Assembly (NCBI RefSeq): GCF_029210485.1
Contig: NZ_JARGET010000038.1
Location: forward strand, 310,001 to 374,000
Source of the DNA: Hoeflea sp. YIM 152468
GTDB taxonomy: Bacteria; Pseudomonadota; Alphaproteobacteria; Rhizobiales; Rhizobiaceae
DNA: 64,000 nucleotides
Direction: 5' to 3'
This document shows, in pieces, positions 36,856-45,615 of this stretch. Made by a program: the position numbers and the translations under genes. Numbering within the stretch: position 1 is the first letter of the stretch; each line of letters starts with the position of its first letter. The notes beneath the pieces were generated by a model. It worked only from the letters and a program-made list of their open reading frames with translations, made no database searches and was not told the DNA's origin.

Positions 36856-37914
36856 TCAGTCTTCGAGGGCGCCCTTTCGTGCGGCAACGGCTGCAGCCTC
36901 GCCGATGATCTTGAGCACATTGTCACCCATGCGAATGAAACGACGGATACGCCGGGTCAGCACATAGCCCGCCTGCGGCGCCAGCACCGCAACAGATCCA
37001 CCCTTGCAGCCGGGATTGACGATGATTTCGGCCAAGACTTGTCCTGCGGCGACACGCTGGCCGGGCTCGACATGAAACAGGATCGTGCCGCCCACCGGCG
37101 CCAGCACCATCTCGACATGGCGGATGGGTTTGCCGACGAAGGTCTGGCTCAGGACCGGGGCCTGTTTGCCGTCATTAGCGACAACGCCTCGCCCTTGCAG
37201 AAACCGGTAAATGCCCTCGGCGTCCTTCCTGGCCAGGCTTGCATCCACATCATTCTGGCCGCGCAATTCGACCGTGGTGACACAGTGACCAGACAGATCG
37301 CCGTTTGGCGCCCGGGCCAGCATCTGCTCGAAAATGGCCTCTTCGAAAGCCCGGTCGGAGCCGCAATCCCACAACACGGCTGCTTCTGCGTCCAGGCAGG
37401 CGGCGAGATCGGACATGTCCGGCCACAGTCTCTCGGGCGCATAGATATACTGAACAGCCTCATCGTCGCAGTGCAGATCGAGCACGATCGGACAACCATC
37501 GGCAAGTTCGAGCAGCCGGCTTTTGAGACGGCGCTCGGCGAACACCGGCGCCGACGCGTGGTCGAGGTGTCTTGTGCCGCTCGCGTCGGGAACCGGGAAA
37601 TCGCGGTTGAAATTGGCCCGCGTCCCGGTCGAAAACCGGCCCATGTGCTCCCCGTAATGATGCTGCGCCGCGCCGATCGGGTTGGCGTGCGGCACCAATG
37701 TCAGCGACCCCTGGAGACGTCCCTCGGCCTCGGCCTGCTCCAGCATCGGAATGAGGTAATGCATGGCTGCGACACCAGGGCGTTCGTCGGCATGCAGGCC
37801 AGCCTGGATGTAAACGCTCGGGGCGGAAGCGTCAGAGCCGGCAAACCTGTGAATGATCAGCTCATAGGCTATGCCCGGAGTTTCACCGGCGATGGATTCG
37901 ATCTCGGTCTTCAT
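36856..37914 (-). CDS. Succinylglutamate desuccinylase / aspartoacylase family deacylase
   Basis: A 352-residue zinc carboxypeptidase-like enzyme (AstE/AspA, M14 class). Zinc ligands are His41 and Glu44 in GLHADERPG, with the third His in LDLHCDDE; NFNRDFP carries the substrate-binding Arg. The C-terminal part (about 250-340) is the beta-sheet lid with the 'HVEPGQRVAAGQVLAEI' biotinyl-lipoyl-like strand set seen in this family. It removes an acyl group from an N-acyl amino acid in the cytosol; which one is unknown. It lies 41 nt downstream of the CrtI/PYROXD2-like gene. Confidence 0.87.
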   Translation of the reverse strand: MKTEIESIAGETPGIAYELIIHRFAGSDASAPSVYIQAGLHADERPGVAAMHYLIPMLEQAEAEGRLQGSLTLVPHANPIGAAQHHYGEHMGRFSTGTRANFNRDFPVPDASGTRHLDHASAPVFAERRLKSRLLELADGCPIVLDLHCDDEAVQYIYAPERLWPDMSDLAACLDAEAAVLWDCGSDRAFEEAIFEQMLARAPNGDLSGHCVTTVELRGQNDVDASLARKDAEGIYRFLQGRGVVANDGKQAPVLSQTFVGKPIRHVEMVLAPVGGTILFHVEPGQRVAAGQVLAEIIVNPGCKGGSVAVLAPQAGYVLTRRIRRFIRMGDNVLKIIGEAAAVAARKGALED

Positions 37915-37955
37915 CTCGTATCACCCTGACTGTCTGTTTTGCGGCGCGCAGACGA

Positions 37956-39563
37956 TTACACCCGTCGCGCACCGATGTCGCTCAGAATTTCGCGCGCGGC
38001 ATTGTGGCCCGGAACACCGGTGACGCCGCCGCCGGGATGAGTGGCGGAGCCGCACATGTACAGACCCTTCATCGGGGCGCGATAGGCGGCATGACCCAGA
38101 ACCGGACGCGCCGAGAACAGCTGGTTGAGACTGAGCTTGCCATGGAAAATGTCGCCGCCGACGAGCGACAGCTTGCGTTCGAGATCCAGCGGCGACAGCA
38201 CCTGGCGGCCAAGCACGCTCCTGGCAAAGCCGGGCGCATAGCTGTCGACTGTGTCGATCATCAAATCGGCGACAGCCTCCTTGTGATCGTCCCAGGATGA
38301 GCCGCCGGGAAAGTCGTCGGGCAGGTCCGGCGCAACGTGCTGGCAAAACAGGCTGGCGACATGCTTGCCCTCGGGCGCCAGTGTGGAATCGAGCGTTGAG
38401 GGGATCAACATTTCGACCACTGGCTGGCGCGACCAGCCATGGGCGCGGGACTGAAGATAGGCGCGGTCCATGTAGTCGAGCGACGGCGCAATGATGATGC
38501 CCGCGGTCAGGTGATCGCCTGCTTCGGGACGCGCCGTGAATCTCGGCAGCGCATCCAGCGCCACATTCATGCGGAAGGTGCCGGAGCCGCTTTGCCAGTA
38601 GCCGATGCGGCGGCGGAAATCGGCGGGCAATGGCGCGTCCTGCAGCAGATCGCCGACCAGCAGTTGCGGATGGATGTTGGAGGCAACGATATCAGCTTCG
38701 TAACGGGCACCGTCTTCGGTGATGACGGCGGACACTTGGCTGCCGGCGGTGTCGATACGGGCGACCGAGGCGCCGGTTTTTACCACAACGCCTTTTTCCT
38801 CACAGGCCCGCCGCATGGCTTGGGTGATGGCGCCCATGCCGCCGATGGCGTGGCCCCAGATGCCCTGTTTGCCGTTGACCTCGCCAAAGCAGTGATGCAG
38901 CAGCACATACCCGGTGCCCGGCGTATGCGGACTGACCCAGGCCCCGACAATGCCATCAAACCCGAACAGCGCCTTGATCGGATCGCTTTCGAACCAGCGG
39001 TCCAGAATCTCGCTGGCCGAACAGGTGAAGAGATCGAACACATCGCGGCGCGCATCAAGCGGCAATCCGGCGAACTGGCGACCCAGTGATGCGGCCTTCA
39101 ACAACTCCGGCACTGCCGAGATCCAGTTGCCTTCGGTGACATTGGGCGGCGTGCGCAGCAACAGGTCACGCAGCACATTGGCGGCGGCGTCGAGCATGCG
39201 GTTGAACCCGGAAAGCGCCTCGGCGTCTTTTTGCGAAAACTGCGCGACGGATTGGCTGGTCCGTCCGGGCCCTGCCTCGAGCGCGCGGCCATCGGGCAAC
39301 GGCAGAAAATTGCTCATGCGGCGCTCGACGATCTCAAGTCCGTGACGGGCCAGGTCGAGATCGGCGATCACCTTGGGATTGAGCAATGACACCGTGTAGG
39401 AGGCGACGGAATTGCGGAAACCGGGATGAAATTCCTCGGTGACGGCGGCGCCGCCGATGATGTCGCGTTTCTCGAGAACGGTGACCTTGTGCCCGGCCGC
39501 AGCCAGATAAAAGGCGCAAACCAACCCGTTATGGCCGCCGCCGACGACAACTGCATGTTTCAT
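37956..39563 (-). CDS. FAD-dependent oxidoreductase, PYROXD2 / phytoene-desaturase-like
   Basis: A 535-residue flavoprotein. The N-terminal dinucleotide fold is VVVGGGHNGLVCAFYLAAAG followed by VLEKRDIIGGAAVTEEFHPG; the C-terminal FAD motif is GLYMCGSATHPGGGVTGVPGHNAA. No carotenoid gene lies nearby, and the HNGL/TEE pattern fits the PYROXD2-like branch rather than CrtI. The substrate is unknown. It is the first gene of a leftward set with an AstE-like deacylase and a TAXI receptor, suggesting catabolism of an amine or amino-acid derivative. Confidence 0.88.
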   Translation of the reverse strand: MKHAVVVGGGHNGLVCAFYLAAAGHKVTVLEKRDIIGGAAVTEEFHPGFRNSVASYTVSLLNPKVIADLDLARHGLEIVERRMSNFLPLPDGRALEAGPGRTSQSVAQFSQKDAEALSGFNRMLDAAANVLRDLLLRTPPNVTEGNWISAVPELLKAASLGRQFAGLPLDARRDVFDLFTCSASEILDRWFESDPIKALFGFDGIVGAWVSPHTPGTGYVLLHHCFGEVNGKQGIWGHAIGGMGAITQAMRRACEEKGVVVKTGASVARIDTAGSQVSAVITEDGARYEADIVASNIHPQLLVGDLLQDAPLPADFRRRIGYWQSGSGTFRMNVALDALPRFTARPEAGDHLTAGIIIAPSLDYMDRAYLQSRAHGWSRQPVVEMLIPSTLDSTLAPEGKHVASLFCQHVAPDLPDDFPGGSSWDDHKEAVADLMIDTVDSYAPGFARSVLGRQVLSPLDLERKLSLVGGDIFHGKLSLNQLFSARPVLGHAAYRAPMKGLYMCGSATHPGGGVTGVPGHNAAREILSDIGARRV

Positions 39564-39663
39564 GTCTGATGTCCTGCTCCCTGTACCGGCGCATCCTGCA
39601 CCGGGAGCAAAGCCCGGCGCAATGGTTTGCGAGCCGGCACCGGTGGCCTTCGCAGCTTCCCGG

Positions 39664-40014
39664 CTATATTGCAGGAAATCTCCTGTCGGCGATCCTGTCG
39701 ACCAGTTCGGTGGGCAGATCAGTCATGAATTTCAGGTGCAGGCCATCGTCGGACCGATCAATCACCGCACAGGGAAATTTCACAGCCAGTCCCTCAAGCA
39801 CGAAGTAGACGAAATCGGGTATCGGCTCTGCAACAAGCCGGCACACGTGACAGCCGCTTTCGGAGATATTGTCCATCCTGCAGGACTGCGATGTGTAACC
39901 GCGAACCCCGTGACGCAAATAGTAGACTTTGCCCACCTTGTTGGTTTGCCGGCGCGGTTTTTCACGCCTGTCCTCATCGGGGAGACGCGACAAATAATGC
40001 TTCGGTGCTCTCAA
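39664..40014 (-). CDS. PilZ domain protein with TTG start
   Basis: A 116-residue c-di-GMP-binding-type protein. PilZ marks are RxxxR at Arg17-Arg21 (RREKPRR) and N49-x-S-x-x-G54 (MDNISESGCH), followed by a small beta barrel (to about 105). It also has three cysteines between 45 and 58, unusual for PilZ. The start is TTG at 40014: a GGGAGGG site lies 6-7 nt upstream and no ATG precedes the RxxxR motif at fitting distance. It is monocistronic. A link with the Tad pilus 36 kb away is possible but not shown. Confidence 0.8.
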   Translation of the reverse strand: MRAPKHYLSRLPDEDRREKPRRQTNKVGKVYYLRHGVRGYTSQSCRMDNISESGCHVCRLVAEPIPDFVYFVLEGLAVKFPCAVIDRSDDGLHLKFMTDLPTELVDRIADRRFPAI

Positions 40015-40234
40015 ACCAGTCCCTCCCTATGCCGCTCGACACATGCCTAGGTTTTCCGGGTTAAGTTCCAGTGAAAATTGAATAAATGACCCACGCAGGA
40101 TCGTGCTAACGGCACGGCCTTGTAATCTATGATCAATCTGCTTTTGTGCGCGGCCGCTGCTGATATCGCAATTGCCATCATCGGGCATGAGAGGCGAGAC
40201 TTGACGCAGGTCGCGTCATGGTGCGCACTCGGCT

Positions 40235-41821
40235 ATGCCTTCACTTATGAATGATTCGCCCACAAATGCCGCCGAGTTCACGGTCAGTGAGCTGTCTGGC
40301 TCGATCAAGCGGACCGTCGAGGATACGTTCGGCTATGTCCGGGTCCGCGGCGAGATATCCGGCTATCGCGGGCCGCACTCCTCAGGTCATGCCTATTTTT
40401 CGTTGAAGGATGACAAAGCCCGTATCGAAGCGGTGATCTGGAGAGGCGTGTTCTCGCGGCTCAAACACCGGCCCGAAGAAGGGCTGGAAGTGATCGCCAC
40501 GGGCAAGATCACCACCTATCCTGGTTCGTCGAAATACCAGATCGTGATCGATTCGATCGAACCTGCCGGGGCCGGGGCGTTGATGGCGCTGATCGAGGAG
40601 CGCCGGCGCACGCTCGCCGCCGAAGGCCTGTTTGACGAAGCGCGCAAGCAATTGCTGCCCTCTATGCCGCTGGTGATCGGCGTGGTGACATCACCGACAG
40701 GGGCGGTGATTCGCGATATCCTGCACCGGATCGAAGACCGGTTTCCCGTCCATGTCATTGTCTGGCCGGTCCGGGTTCAGGGCGAGACGTCAGGCGAGGA
40801 AGTGTCTCGCGCCATTGCCGGGTTCAACGCGCTTGGTCCAGACGGTCCGATCAAACGACCCGACCTGGTCATCGTTGCGCGGGGCGGCGGCAGCCTTGAA
40901 GACCTTTGGGGTTTCAATGACGAAGCGGTGGTGCGCGCCGCAGCGAGCTCGGAAATACCGCTGATCTCGGCGGTCGGCCACGAGACCGACTGGACGCTGA
41001 TTGACCACGCCAGCGACCGGCGCGCGCCGACGCCGACGGGGGCTGCGGAAATGGCAGTCCCGGTCAAGGCGGACCTCGAAGCACAGATTGCCGCGTTCAC
41101 GGCCCGGTTGAAATCGGCCCAGTCACGCACCCTTGACCGCCGCCGCGAGGCGGTCCGCTCGCTGGCGCGGGCACTGCCGACGCTCGACAGCGTGCTGGCG
41201 CTGCCGCGGCAGCGGCTGGACCGGTCGGGTCAGGGGCTTGGCCAAGCGCTGCAACTCAACACGGCAAACCGGCGGCGCAGTTTCGACCGGCAGGCCGGGC
41301 GGCTCACGCCGGTCGCGCTGGTTTCGGCGATTCGGGAAAAGCGCCAGATGGTGCGCGACAGGATTTTGCGCGCCGATCGCTCACAGGAGCGGCGGCTCGA
41401 TGGGTGGCGGTCACGGCTGGAGCGCCATGCTCAGGTTCTTGCGGCGGTGCCTCGCCGGATCGCCGACATCCATGCGCGCGGGCGGGATCGCCTCACAGAC
41501 CTTGGCCGCAGAAGCGACAGCACGCTGACCATGATGCTGGATCGGCGCAAACGTGGCCTCGACGCCCAGGCGCGGATGCTCAACTCGCTGTCGCATCACA
41601 GCGTGCTGGGGCGGGGATTTGCGGTGATCCGCGATTGTGACCGCAAGGTCCTGGCGCGGGCTGCTCAGGTCGATGCCGGCACCATGCTGGCCATCGAGTT
41701 TGCAGACGGCGAGGTCTCGGCTCTTGCCAACAGTGGCGACAAGCCTGTGTTGCGACCGAAGAAGCCGGTTCGCACCAAAGCCGGCAAGCCGGCCGATCAG
41801 AAACAAGGCGACTTGTTCTGA
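40235..41821 (+). CDS. xseA: Exodeoxyribonuclease VII large subunit
   Basis: A 528-residue nuclease subunit that, with XseB, degrades single-stranded DNA. An N-terminal OB fold (15-110, [32 protein letters not shown]) is followed by the catalytic domain ([48 protein letters not shown]) and a long coiled coil, then a basic tail. ATG 40235 keeps the rhizobial beginning M-x4[10 protein letters not shown]; ATG 40247 is possible. xseB is not adjacent. A 220-nt gap precedes it, without a clear promoter. Confidence 0.94.
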   Translation: MPSLMNDSPTNAAEFTVSELSGSIKRTVEDTFGYVRVRGEISGYRGPHSSGHAYFSLKDDKARIEAVIWRGVFSRLKHRPEEGLEVIATGKITTYPGSSKYQIVIDSIEPAGAGALMALIEERRRTLAAEGLFDEARKQLLPSMPLVIGVVTSPTGAVIRDILHRIEDRFPVHVIVWPVRVQGETSGEEVSRAIAGFNALGPDGPIKRPDLVIVARGGGSLEDLWGFNDEAVVRAAASSEIPLISAVGHETDWTLIDHASDRRAPTPTGAAEMAVPVKADLEAQIAAFTARLKSAQSRTLDRRREAVRSLARALPTLDSVLALPRQRLDRSGQGLGQALQLNTANRRRSFDRQAGRLTPVALVSAIREKRQMVRDRILRADRSQERRLDGWRSRLERHAQVLAAVPRRIADIHARGRDRLTDLGRRSDSTLTMMLDRRKRGLDAQARMLNSLSHHSVLGRGFAVIRDCDRKVLARAAQVDAGTMLAIEFADGEVSALANSGDKPVLRPKKPVRTKAGKPADQKQGDLF

Positions 41822-41857
41822 ACCGGATTGCCCGCTTCCGCCACGATGGCTTCGCCT

Positions 41858-41972
41858 CTAAAGTGCGTCGCATCAAACCGGTTCCGGGTGACGCATTTTA
41901 GGCACTTTGTTTATGGATGTCGTGGCCGCAAAACCGCTGCACACTTTTGCGCGACCTGCATCAGCTGAAAAA
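41858..41972. repeat. Two-palindrome intergenic element resembling rhizobial RIME
   Basis: Right after xseA come two inverted repeats: AAAGTGC (41860-41866) pairing with GCACTTT (41902-41908) around an inner TGCGTC/GACGCA pair (41864-41869 / 41890-41895), then GATGTCG (41915 on) facing CGACCTGCATC (to about 41963) with the AAACCGCTGCACACTTTTG stretch between. Length near 110 bp and two palindromes match what I recall of RIME elements, common in rhizobial gaps. It may also end xseA transcription. Only one copy is seen in this window. Confidence 0.5.
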
Positions 41973-42308
41973 CTGCTGGTACAGATCCGGCTTGAAGCCG
42001 ACGAGGATCCGGTCATCCGCCTGCAGCACCGGGCGCTTGATCATCGATGGCTGGGCCAGCATCAGCGCGATGGCCTTGTCTGTGTCGAGATCCTGCTTGT
42101 CGGTGTCGGGGAGCTTGCGGAAGGTGGTGCCGGCACGATTGAGAACAGTTTCCCAGCCGGCTTCATCGCACCAGCGCTGAAGGTGGTCACGATCAATGCC
42201 CGAAGCCTTGTAATCGTGAAACTCTGCCTCGATCGAATGGTCGGCGAGCCAGGCCCGCGCCTTCTTCATCGTGTCGCAGTTTTTTATGCCATACATGGTC
42301 ACGGTCAT
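41961..42308 (-). CDS. ArsC/Spx family protein (YffB-like)
   Basis: A 115-residue thioredoxin-fold protein: VTMYGIKNCDTMKKARAWL carries a single active-type Cys (no CxxC), followed by HDYKASGIDRDHLQRW, and the typical C-terminal SMIKRPVLQ. This fits the ArsC/YffB group; true arsenate reduction is not shown for it and no ars genes are nearby. GGGAAAG precedes ATG 42308. It follows guaA on the same strand after 48 nt. Its end touches the palindromic element downstream of xseA. Confidence 0.85.
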   Translation of the reverse strand: MTVTMYGIKNCDTMKKARAWLADHSIEAEFHDYKASGIDRDHLQRWCDEAGWETVLNRAGTTFRKLPDTDKQDLDTDKAIALMLAQPSMIKRPVLQADDRILVGFKPDLYQQFFS

Positions 42309-42356
42309 GATCGGTCTTTCCCGGTGTTCTATCCAGAGATCAGCGGCGCCAGCGCC

Positions 42357-43928
42357 TCATTCCCACTCGATGGTTCCGGGCGGCTTGGAGGTGACGTCGT
42401 AGACGACGCGGTTGATGCCCTTGACCTCGTTGATGATCCGGGTCGCGGTCTTGCCGAGGAAATCCATGTCGTAGGGATAGAAGTCCGCGGTCATGCCGTC
42501 GACCGAGGTGACAGCACGCAGCGCGCAGACGAACTCGTAGGTGCGGCCATCGCCCATGACGCCAACAGTCTGCACCGGCAACAGCACAGCAAAGGCCTGC
42601 CAGATGGTGTCATAGAGGCCTGCCTTGCGGATCTCGTCGAGATAGATGGCATCGGCCTGACGCAGGATGTCGAGCTTGTCGCGGGTGATGCCGCCGGGGC
42701 AGCGAATCGCCAGTCCCGGGCCCGGGAAGGGATGTCGGCCGATGAAGCTTTCGGGCAGGCCAAGCTCACGTCCCAGCGCGCGGACTTCGTCCTTGAACAG
42801 TTCGCGCAAGGGCTCGACCAACTGCATGTTCATCCGTTCGGGCAGACCGCCGACATTGTGATGCGACTTGATCGTGACCGACGGACCGCCGGAGAACGAC
42901 ACACTCTCGATAACATCGGGATAGAGCGTGCCCTGAGCCAGGAAATCGGCGCCGCCGATCTTCCTGGCCTCTTCCTCGAAGACCTCGATGAACAGCCGGC
43001 CAATGGTCTTGCGCTTGGTTTCAGGATCAGCCTCGCCTTCAAGCTGCGAGATGAAACGGTCGGAGGCATCGACCATCTTCAGCGACAGATTGTAATGCTC
43101 ACGGAACATCGCCACCACGTCGGCGGCTTCGTTGAGGCGCATCAGGCCGTGATCCACCAGAATGCAAGACAGCTGATCGCCGATGGCTTCGTGAATGAGC
43201 AGGGCTGCAACGGAGGAATCAACGCCGCCCGAGAGCGCGCAGATGACCTTGCCGGAGCCGACCTGGTCGCGGATCTTCTGCACCATTTCCGCCCGATAAG
43301 CGGCCATCGACCAATCGGATTTGAGACCGACGATCTTGTGGACGAAATTGGACAGCAGTTTCGCACCATCGGGCGTATGCACGACTTCGGGATGGAACAT
43401 GGTGGTGTAATAGCGCCGCTTTTCGTCAACCGAGATGGCGAACGGCGCATTGGGTGATGTGCCGATGACCTCGAAACCATCCGGCAGCCGAGTGACCCGG
43501 TCGCCATGGCTCATCCAGACCGGATACTTGTTGCCGACGTCCCAGACGCCCTCAAACAGCGGCGAGGGTTTCAGGATCTCGACGTCGGCGCGGCCGAATT
43601 CACGGTGATGGCCGCCTTCGACCATGCCGCCGATCTGCATGCACAGGGTTTGCTGGCCATAGCAGATGGCCAGGATCGGCACGCCGGACTCAAACACTGC
43701 CTGCGGCGCGCGCGGCGAGCCTTCGCGGGTGACCGAATCCGGCCCGCCGGAAAAAATCACGCCCTTGGGCTGCATCCGCTCAAAGCCTTCATCGGCGAGC
43801 TGGAACGGGACGATCTCGCAATAGACGCCGGCTTCACGCACCCGGCGCGCGATGAGCTGCGTCACCTGACTGCCGAAGTCGATGATCAGAATGGAATCTG
43901 GATGAGTGGTGTGGAGGATATCGTTCAT
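42357..43928 (-). CDS. guaA: GMP synthase (glutamine-hydrolysing)
   Basis: A 523-residue two-domain enzyme for XMP to GMP. The class I glutaminase domain has nucleophile Cys in [12 protein letters not shown] and [10 protein letters not shown]; the synthetase domain has PP-loop [12 protein letters not shown]; the C-terminal dimer domain ends [11 protein letters not shown], as in all GuaA. It lies 9 nt after the nucleosidase gene, so purine genes are grouped here. Confidence 0.97.
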   Translation of the reverse strand: MNDILHTTHPDSILIIDFGSQVTQLIARRVREAGVYCEIVPFQLADEGFERMQPKGVIFSGGPDSVTREGSPRAPQAVFESGVPILAICYGQQTLCMQIGGMVEGGHHREFGRADVEILKPSPLFEGVWDVGNKYPVWMSHGDRVTRLPDGFEVIGTSPNAPFAISVDEKRRYYTTMFHPEVVHTPDGAKLLSNFVHKIVGLKSDWSMAAYRAEMVQKIRDQVGSGKVICALSGGVDSSVAALLIHEAIGDQLSCILVDHGLMRLNEAADVVAMFREHYNLSLKMVDASDRFISQLEGEADPETKRKTIGRLFIEVFEEEARKIGGADFLAQGTLYPDVIESVSFSGGPSVTIKSHHNVGGLPERMNMQLVEPLRELFKDEVRALGRELGLPESFIGRHPFPGPGLAIRCPGGITRDKLDILRQADAIYLDEIRKAGLYDTIWQAFAVLLPVQTVGVMGDGRTYEFVCALRAVTSVDGMTADFYPYDMDFLGKTATRIINEVKGINRVVYDVTSKPPGTIEWE

Positions 43929-43937
43929 GGCGAGCGA

Positions 43938-44570
43938 TTAAGCCAAAGCGGCGCCGGATGCAATCGCTGCTTCGACGCGATCCACCGCTTGGGCGAGTTT
44001 TTCATCGATGATGTGGAGATATTCGGTCCAGTCGCCGATATGGTTGAGCTCAACCTTGCCATCGGAGATGCCGCGCAGGCCCAGGACCGGGACGCCGAAA
44101 CGGCTGGCGGCGCGCAAGACCGCAAACGTTTCCATGTCGACCATGTCAGCGTCGATGAGATCGTATGCGGCACCCGAGACGATATTGGCGCCGGTCGACA
44201 GGCTTGCCGATGGAACGTCTTGCGCGATCACCGGCAGCGGCACGACGGCCGGCAGATCGAGAAACGGCGTGCGCCCCTTCTCGAAGCCAAGCGCGCTCGC
44301 GTCCATGTCGCGGTAACTGACCGCTGAGACCTGGTAGACATGGGTTTGCTCCAGCGACCGCGACCCCGCCGAGCCCAGACAGACAATGCAATCGGGCAGT
44401 TCATGCTCGATAGCGGCAAGACTTGCTGCAACCGCCCCTGCGGCCTCAACCGGACCCACGCCGGTGAACAGCGGCGTGAACCGCGCCTTGAGATGTGGGC
44501 CATATTCCGGCTCCGCCGCCATCACATAAAGCACCCGGCGATCGCCGGCCATCTTGATTGCGCCACTCAT
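43938..44570 (-). CDS. 5'-methylthioadenosine/S-adenosylhomocysteine nucleosidase-like protein
   Basis: A 210-residue nucleoside phosphorylase superfamily member. 'LYVMAAEPEYGPHL' at the N-terminus, 'IVCLGSAGSRSLEQTHVYQVSAV' and 'DMVDMETFAVLRAASRFGVPVLGLRGISDG' with the ribose-binding Met-Glu and the catalytic Asp are visible. It is somewhat shorter than E. coli MtnN. Its start overlaps the PaaI stop by 4 nt. It would release adenine from MTA or SAH; substrate choice is not sure. Confidence 0.85.
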   Translation of the reverse strand: MSGAIKMAGDRRVLYVMAAEPEYGPHLKARFTPLFTGVGPVEAAGAVAASLAAIEHELPDCIVCLGSAGSRSLEQTHVYQVSAVSYRDMDASALGFEKGRTPFLDLPAVVPLPVIAQDVPSASLSTGANIVSGAAYDLIDADMVDMETFAVLRAASRFGVPVLGLRGISDGKVELNHIGDWTEYLHIIDEKLAQAVDRVEAAIASGAALA

Positions 44571-45016
44571 CCGTCGATCCCTTCGCGTCCGCGCACCACC
44601 ATCATGGTGCCGGTCATGGATGCAATCAGCTTAGCCGGGCCATCGGAGAGCGCATATCCACGCCCGTCACTGACAATGATGGTGCTGCCGGGCTTGGTGA
44701 CCTCGCCGCGAAACAGGAAGCGGTCACCCCGGCCGGGCGACAGCAGATTGATCTTGAACTCGATGGTCAGCACTGCGGCCTCCGGCGGCATGACCGAGAG
44801 TGCGGCGTAACCACAAGCCGAATCAAGCGCTGTCGACAGAATGCCCGCGTGAAGAAAACCGTGCTGCTGGGTCAGGTCATCGCGAAACGGCATCTCGATC
44901 TCGACAACGCCATATTCGACGCGGGTGAGAACCGCGCCGATGGTGCGCATGGCGTTCTGGCGGTCGAAGCTGGCGATGACGCGTTCGCGGAAATTCTCGT
45001 CTGGCCTCTCATTCAT
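44567..45016 (-). CDS. PaaI family hot-dog thioesterase
   Basis: A 149-residue hot-dog protein: QHGFLHAGILSTALDSACGYAA is the PaaI/YdiI-like active-site helix region (HG-x3-A), followed by 'LTIEFKINLLSPGRGD'. Start 45016 (MNERPDENF) has an AAGGA site 8 nt away; the frame extends to 45208 but over non-conserved residues. It hydrolyses an unknown acyl-CoA. It is coupled to the nucleosidase gene by ATGA overlap. Confidence 0.87.
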   Translation of the reverse strand: MNERPDENFRERVIASFDRQNAMRTIGAVLTRVEYGVVEIEMPFRDDLTQQHGFLHAGILSTALDSACGYAALSVMPPEAAVLTIEFKINLLSPGRGDRFLFRGEVTKPGSTIIVSDGRGYALSDGPAKLIASMTGTMMVVRGREGIDG

Positions 45017-45092
45017 GCGGCAGATCCTTTCGCAGGTGCGAAGGTGCCAAGCGACAGGACAAACAGCAAGCGAATTTTCTGCAATGCCTGGA

Positions 45093-45557
45093 TCAGACCG
45101 GATTGAGCCACCAGATTGAACCGTTGAGCAACCCGGCAAAGGCGACCCATGCGGCATAGGGCAGGAACAACAGGGCGGACGGCCGATCGCGGTTCCAGCC
45201 GATCGCAATAAAGCTCAGGATCGCAACCAGCATGGCGATCAGCACCACGAGCGCCAGATCGGGCCGGTGCAGGGTGAAGAATGCCGGCGACCAGAGGAAG
45301 TTCAGCGTCATCTGGACAAACCAGAGTTTGGGCAGCCAGGTGCCGCGCTCGCGGATGAACACCCGGGCGCCGGCGATCCCGATCAATATGTAGAGCGACG
45401 TCCAGACCGGGCCGAAAATCCAGCCCGGAGGATTGAACAAAGGCTTCTGCAGTCCCTGATACCAGGGACCGGGGAGCGTCAGATAACCAATCGCGCTGCC
45501 GCCAGCGACCGTGAGGCCGATAAACAGAACCAGGATCAGTGCGTGCGATCTATTCAT
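45093..45557 (-). CDS. tspO: TspO/MBR family membrane protein
   Basis: A 154-residue tryptophan-rich protein with five membrane helices. Key stretches are LQKPLFNPPGWIFGPVWTSLYILIG, the family signature, and NFLWSPAFF; it ends GLLNGSIWWLNPV. TspO binds tetrapyrroles and modulates their export or photooxidative stress. No pigment genes are near. It follows the RsmB-type gene's opposite end as a single gene. Confidence 0.93.
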   Translation of the reverse strand: MNRSHALILVLFIGLTVAGGSAIGYLTLPGPWYQGLQKPLFNPPGWIFGPVWTSLYILIGIAGARVFIRERGTWLPKLWFVQMTLNFLWSPAFFTLHRPDLALVVLIAMLVAILSFIAIGWNRDRPSALLFLPYAAWVAFAGLLNGSIWWLNPV

Positions 45558-45615
45558 CGTTCCCCCTCTTGCCCCTCACGATCGATTGCCGGCCCGAAAA
45601 TACCGTCTCCGATTG

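Noticed and set aside
37956-39563. Carotenoid phytoene desaturase
   Set aside because: No crtB or other carotenoid gene nearby, and N-terminal and C-terminal motifs fit the PYROXD2-like group better.
41961-42308. Arsenate reductase call for the ArsC-like protein
   Set aside because: It shows the ArsC/YffB fold, but there are no ars genes around it (no arsB/ACR3, no arsenic-type ArsR), and the sequence fits the YffB branch.
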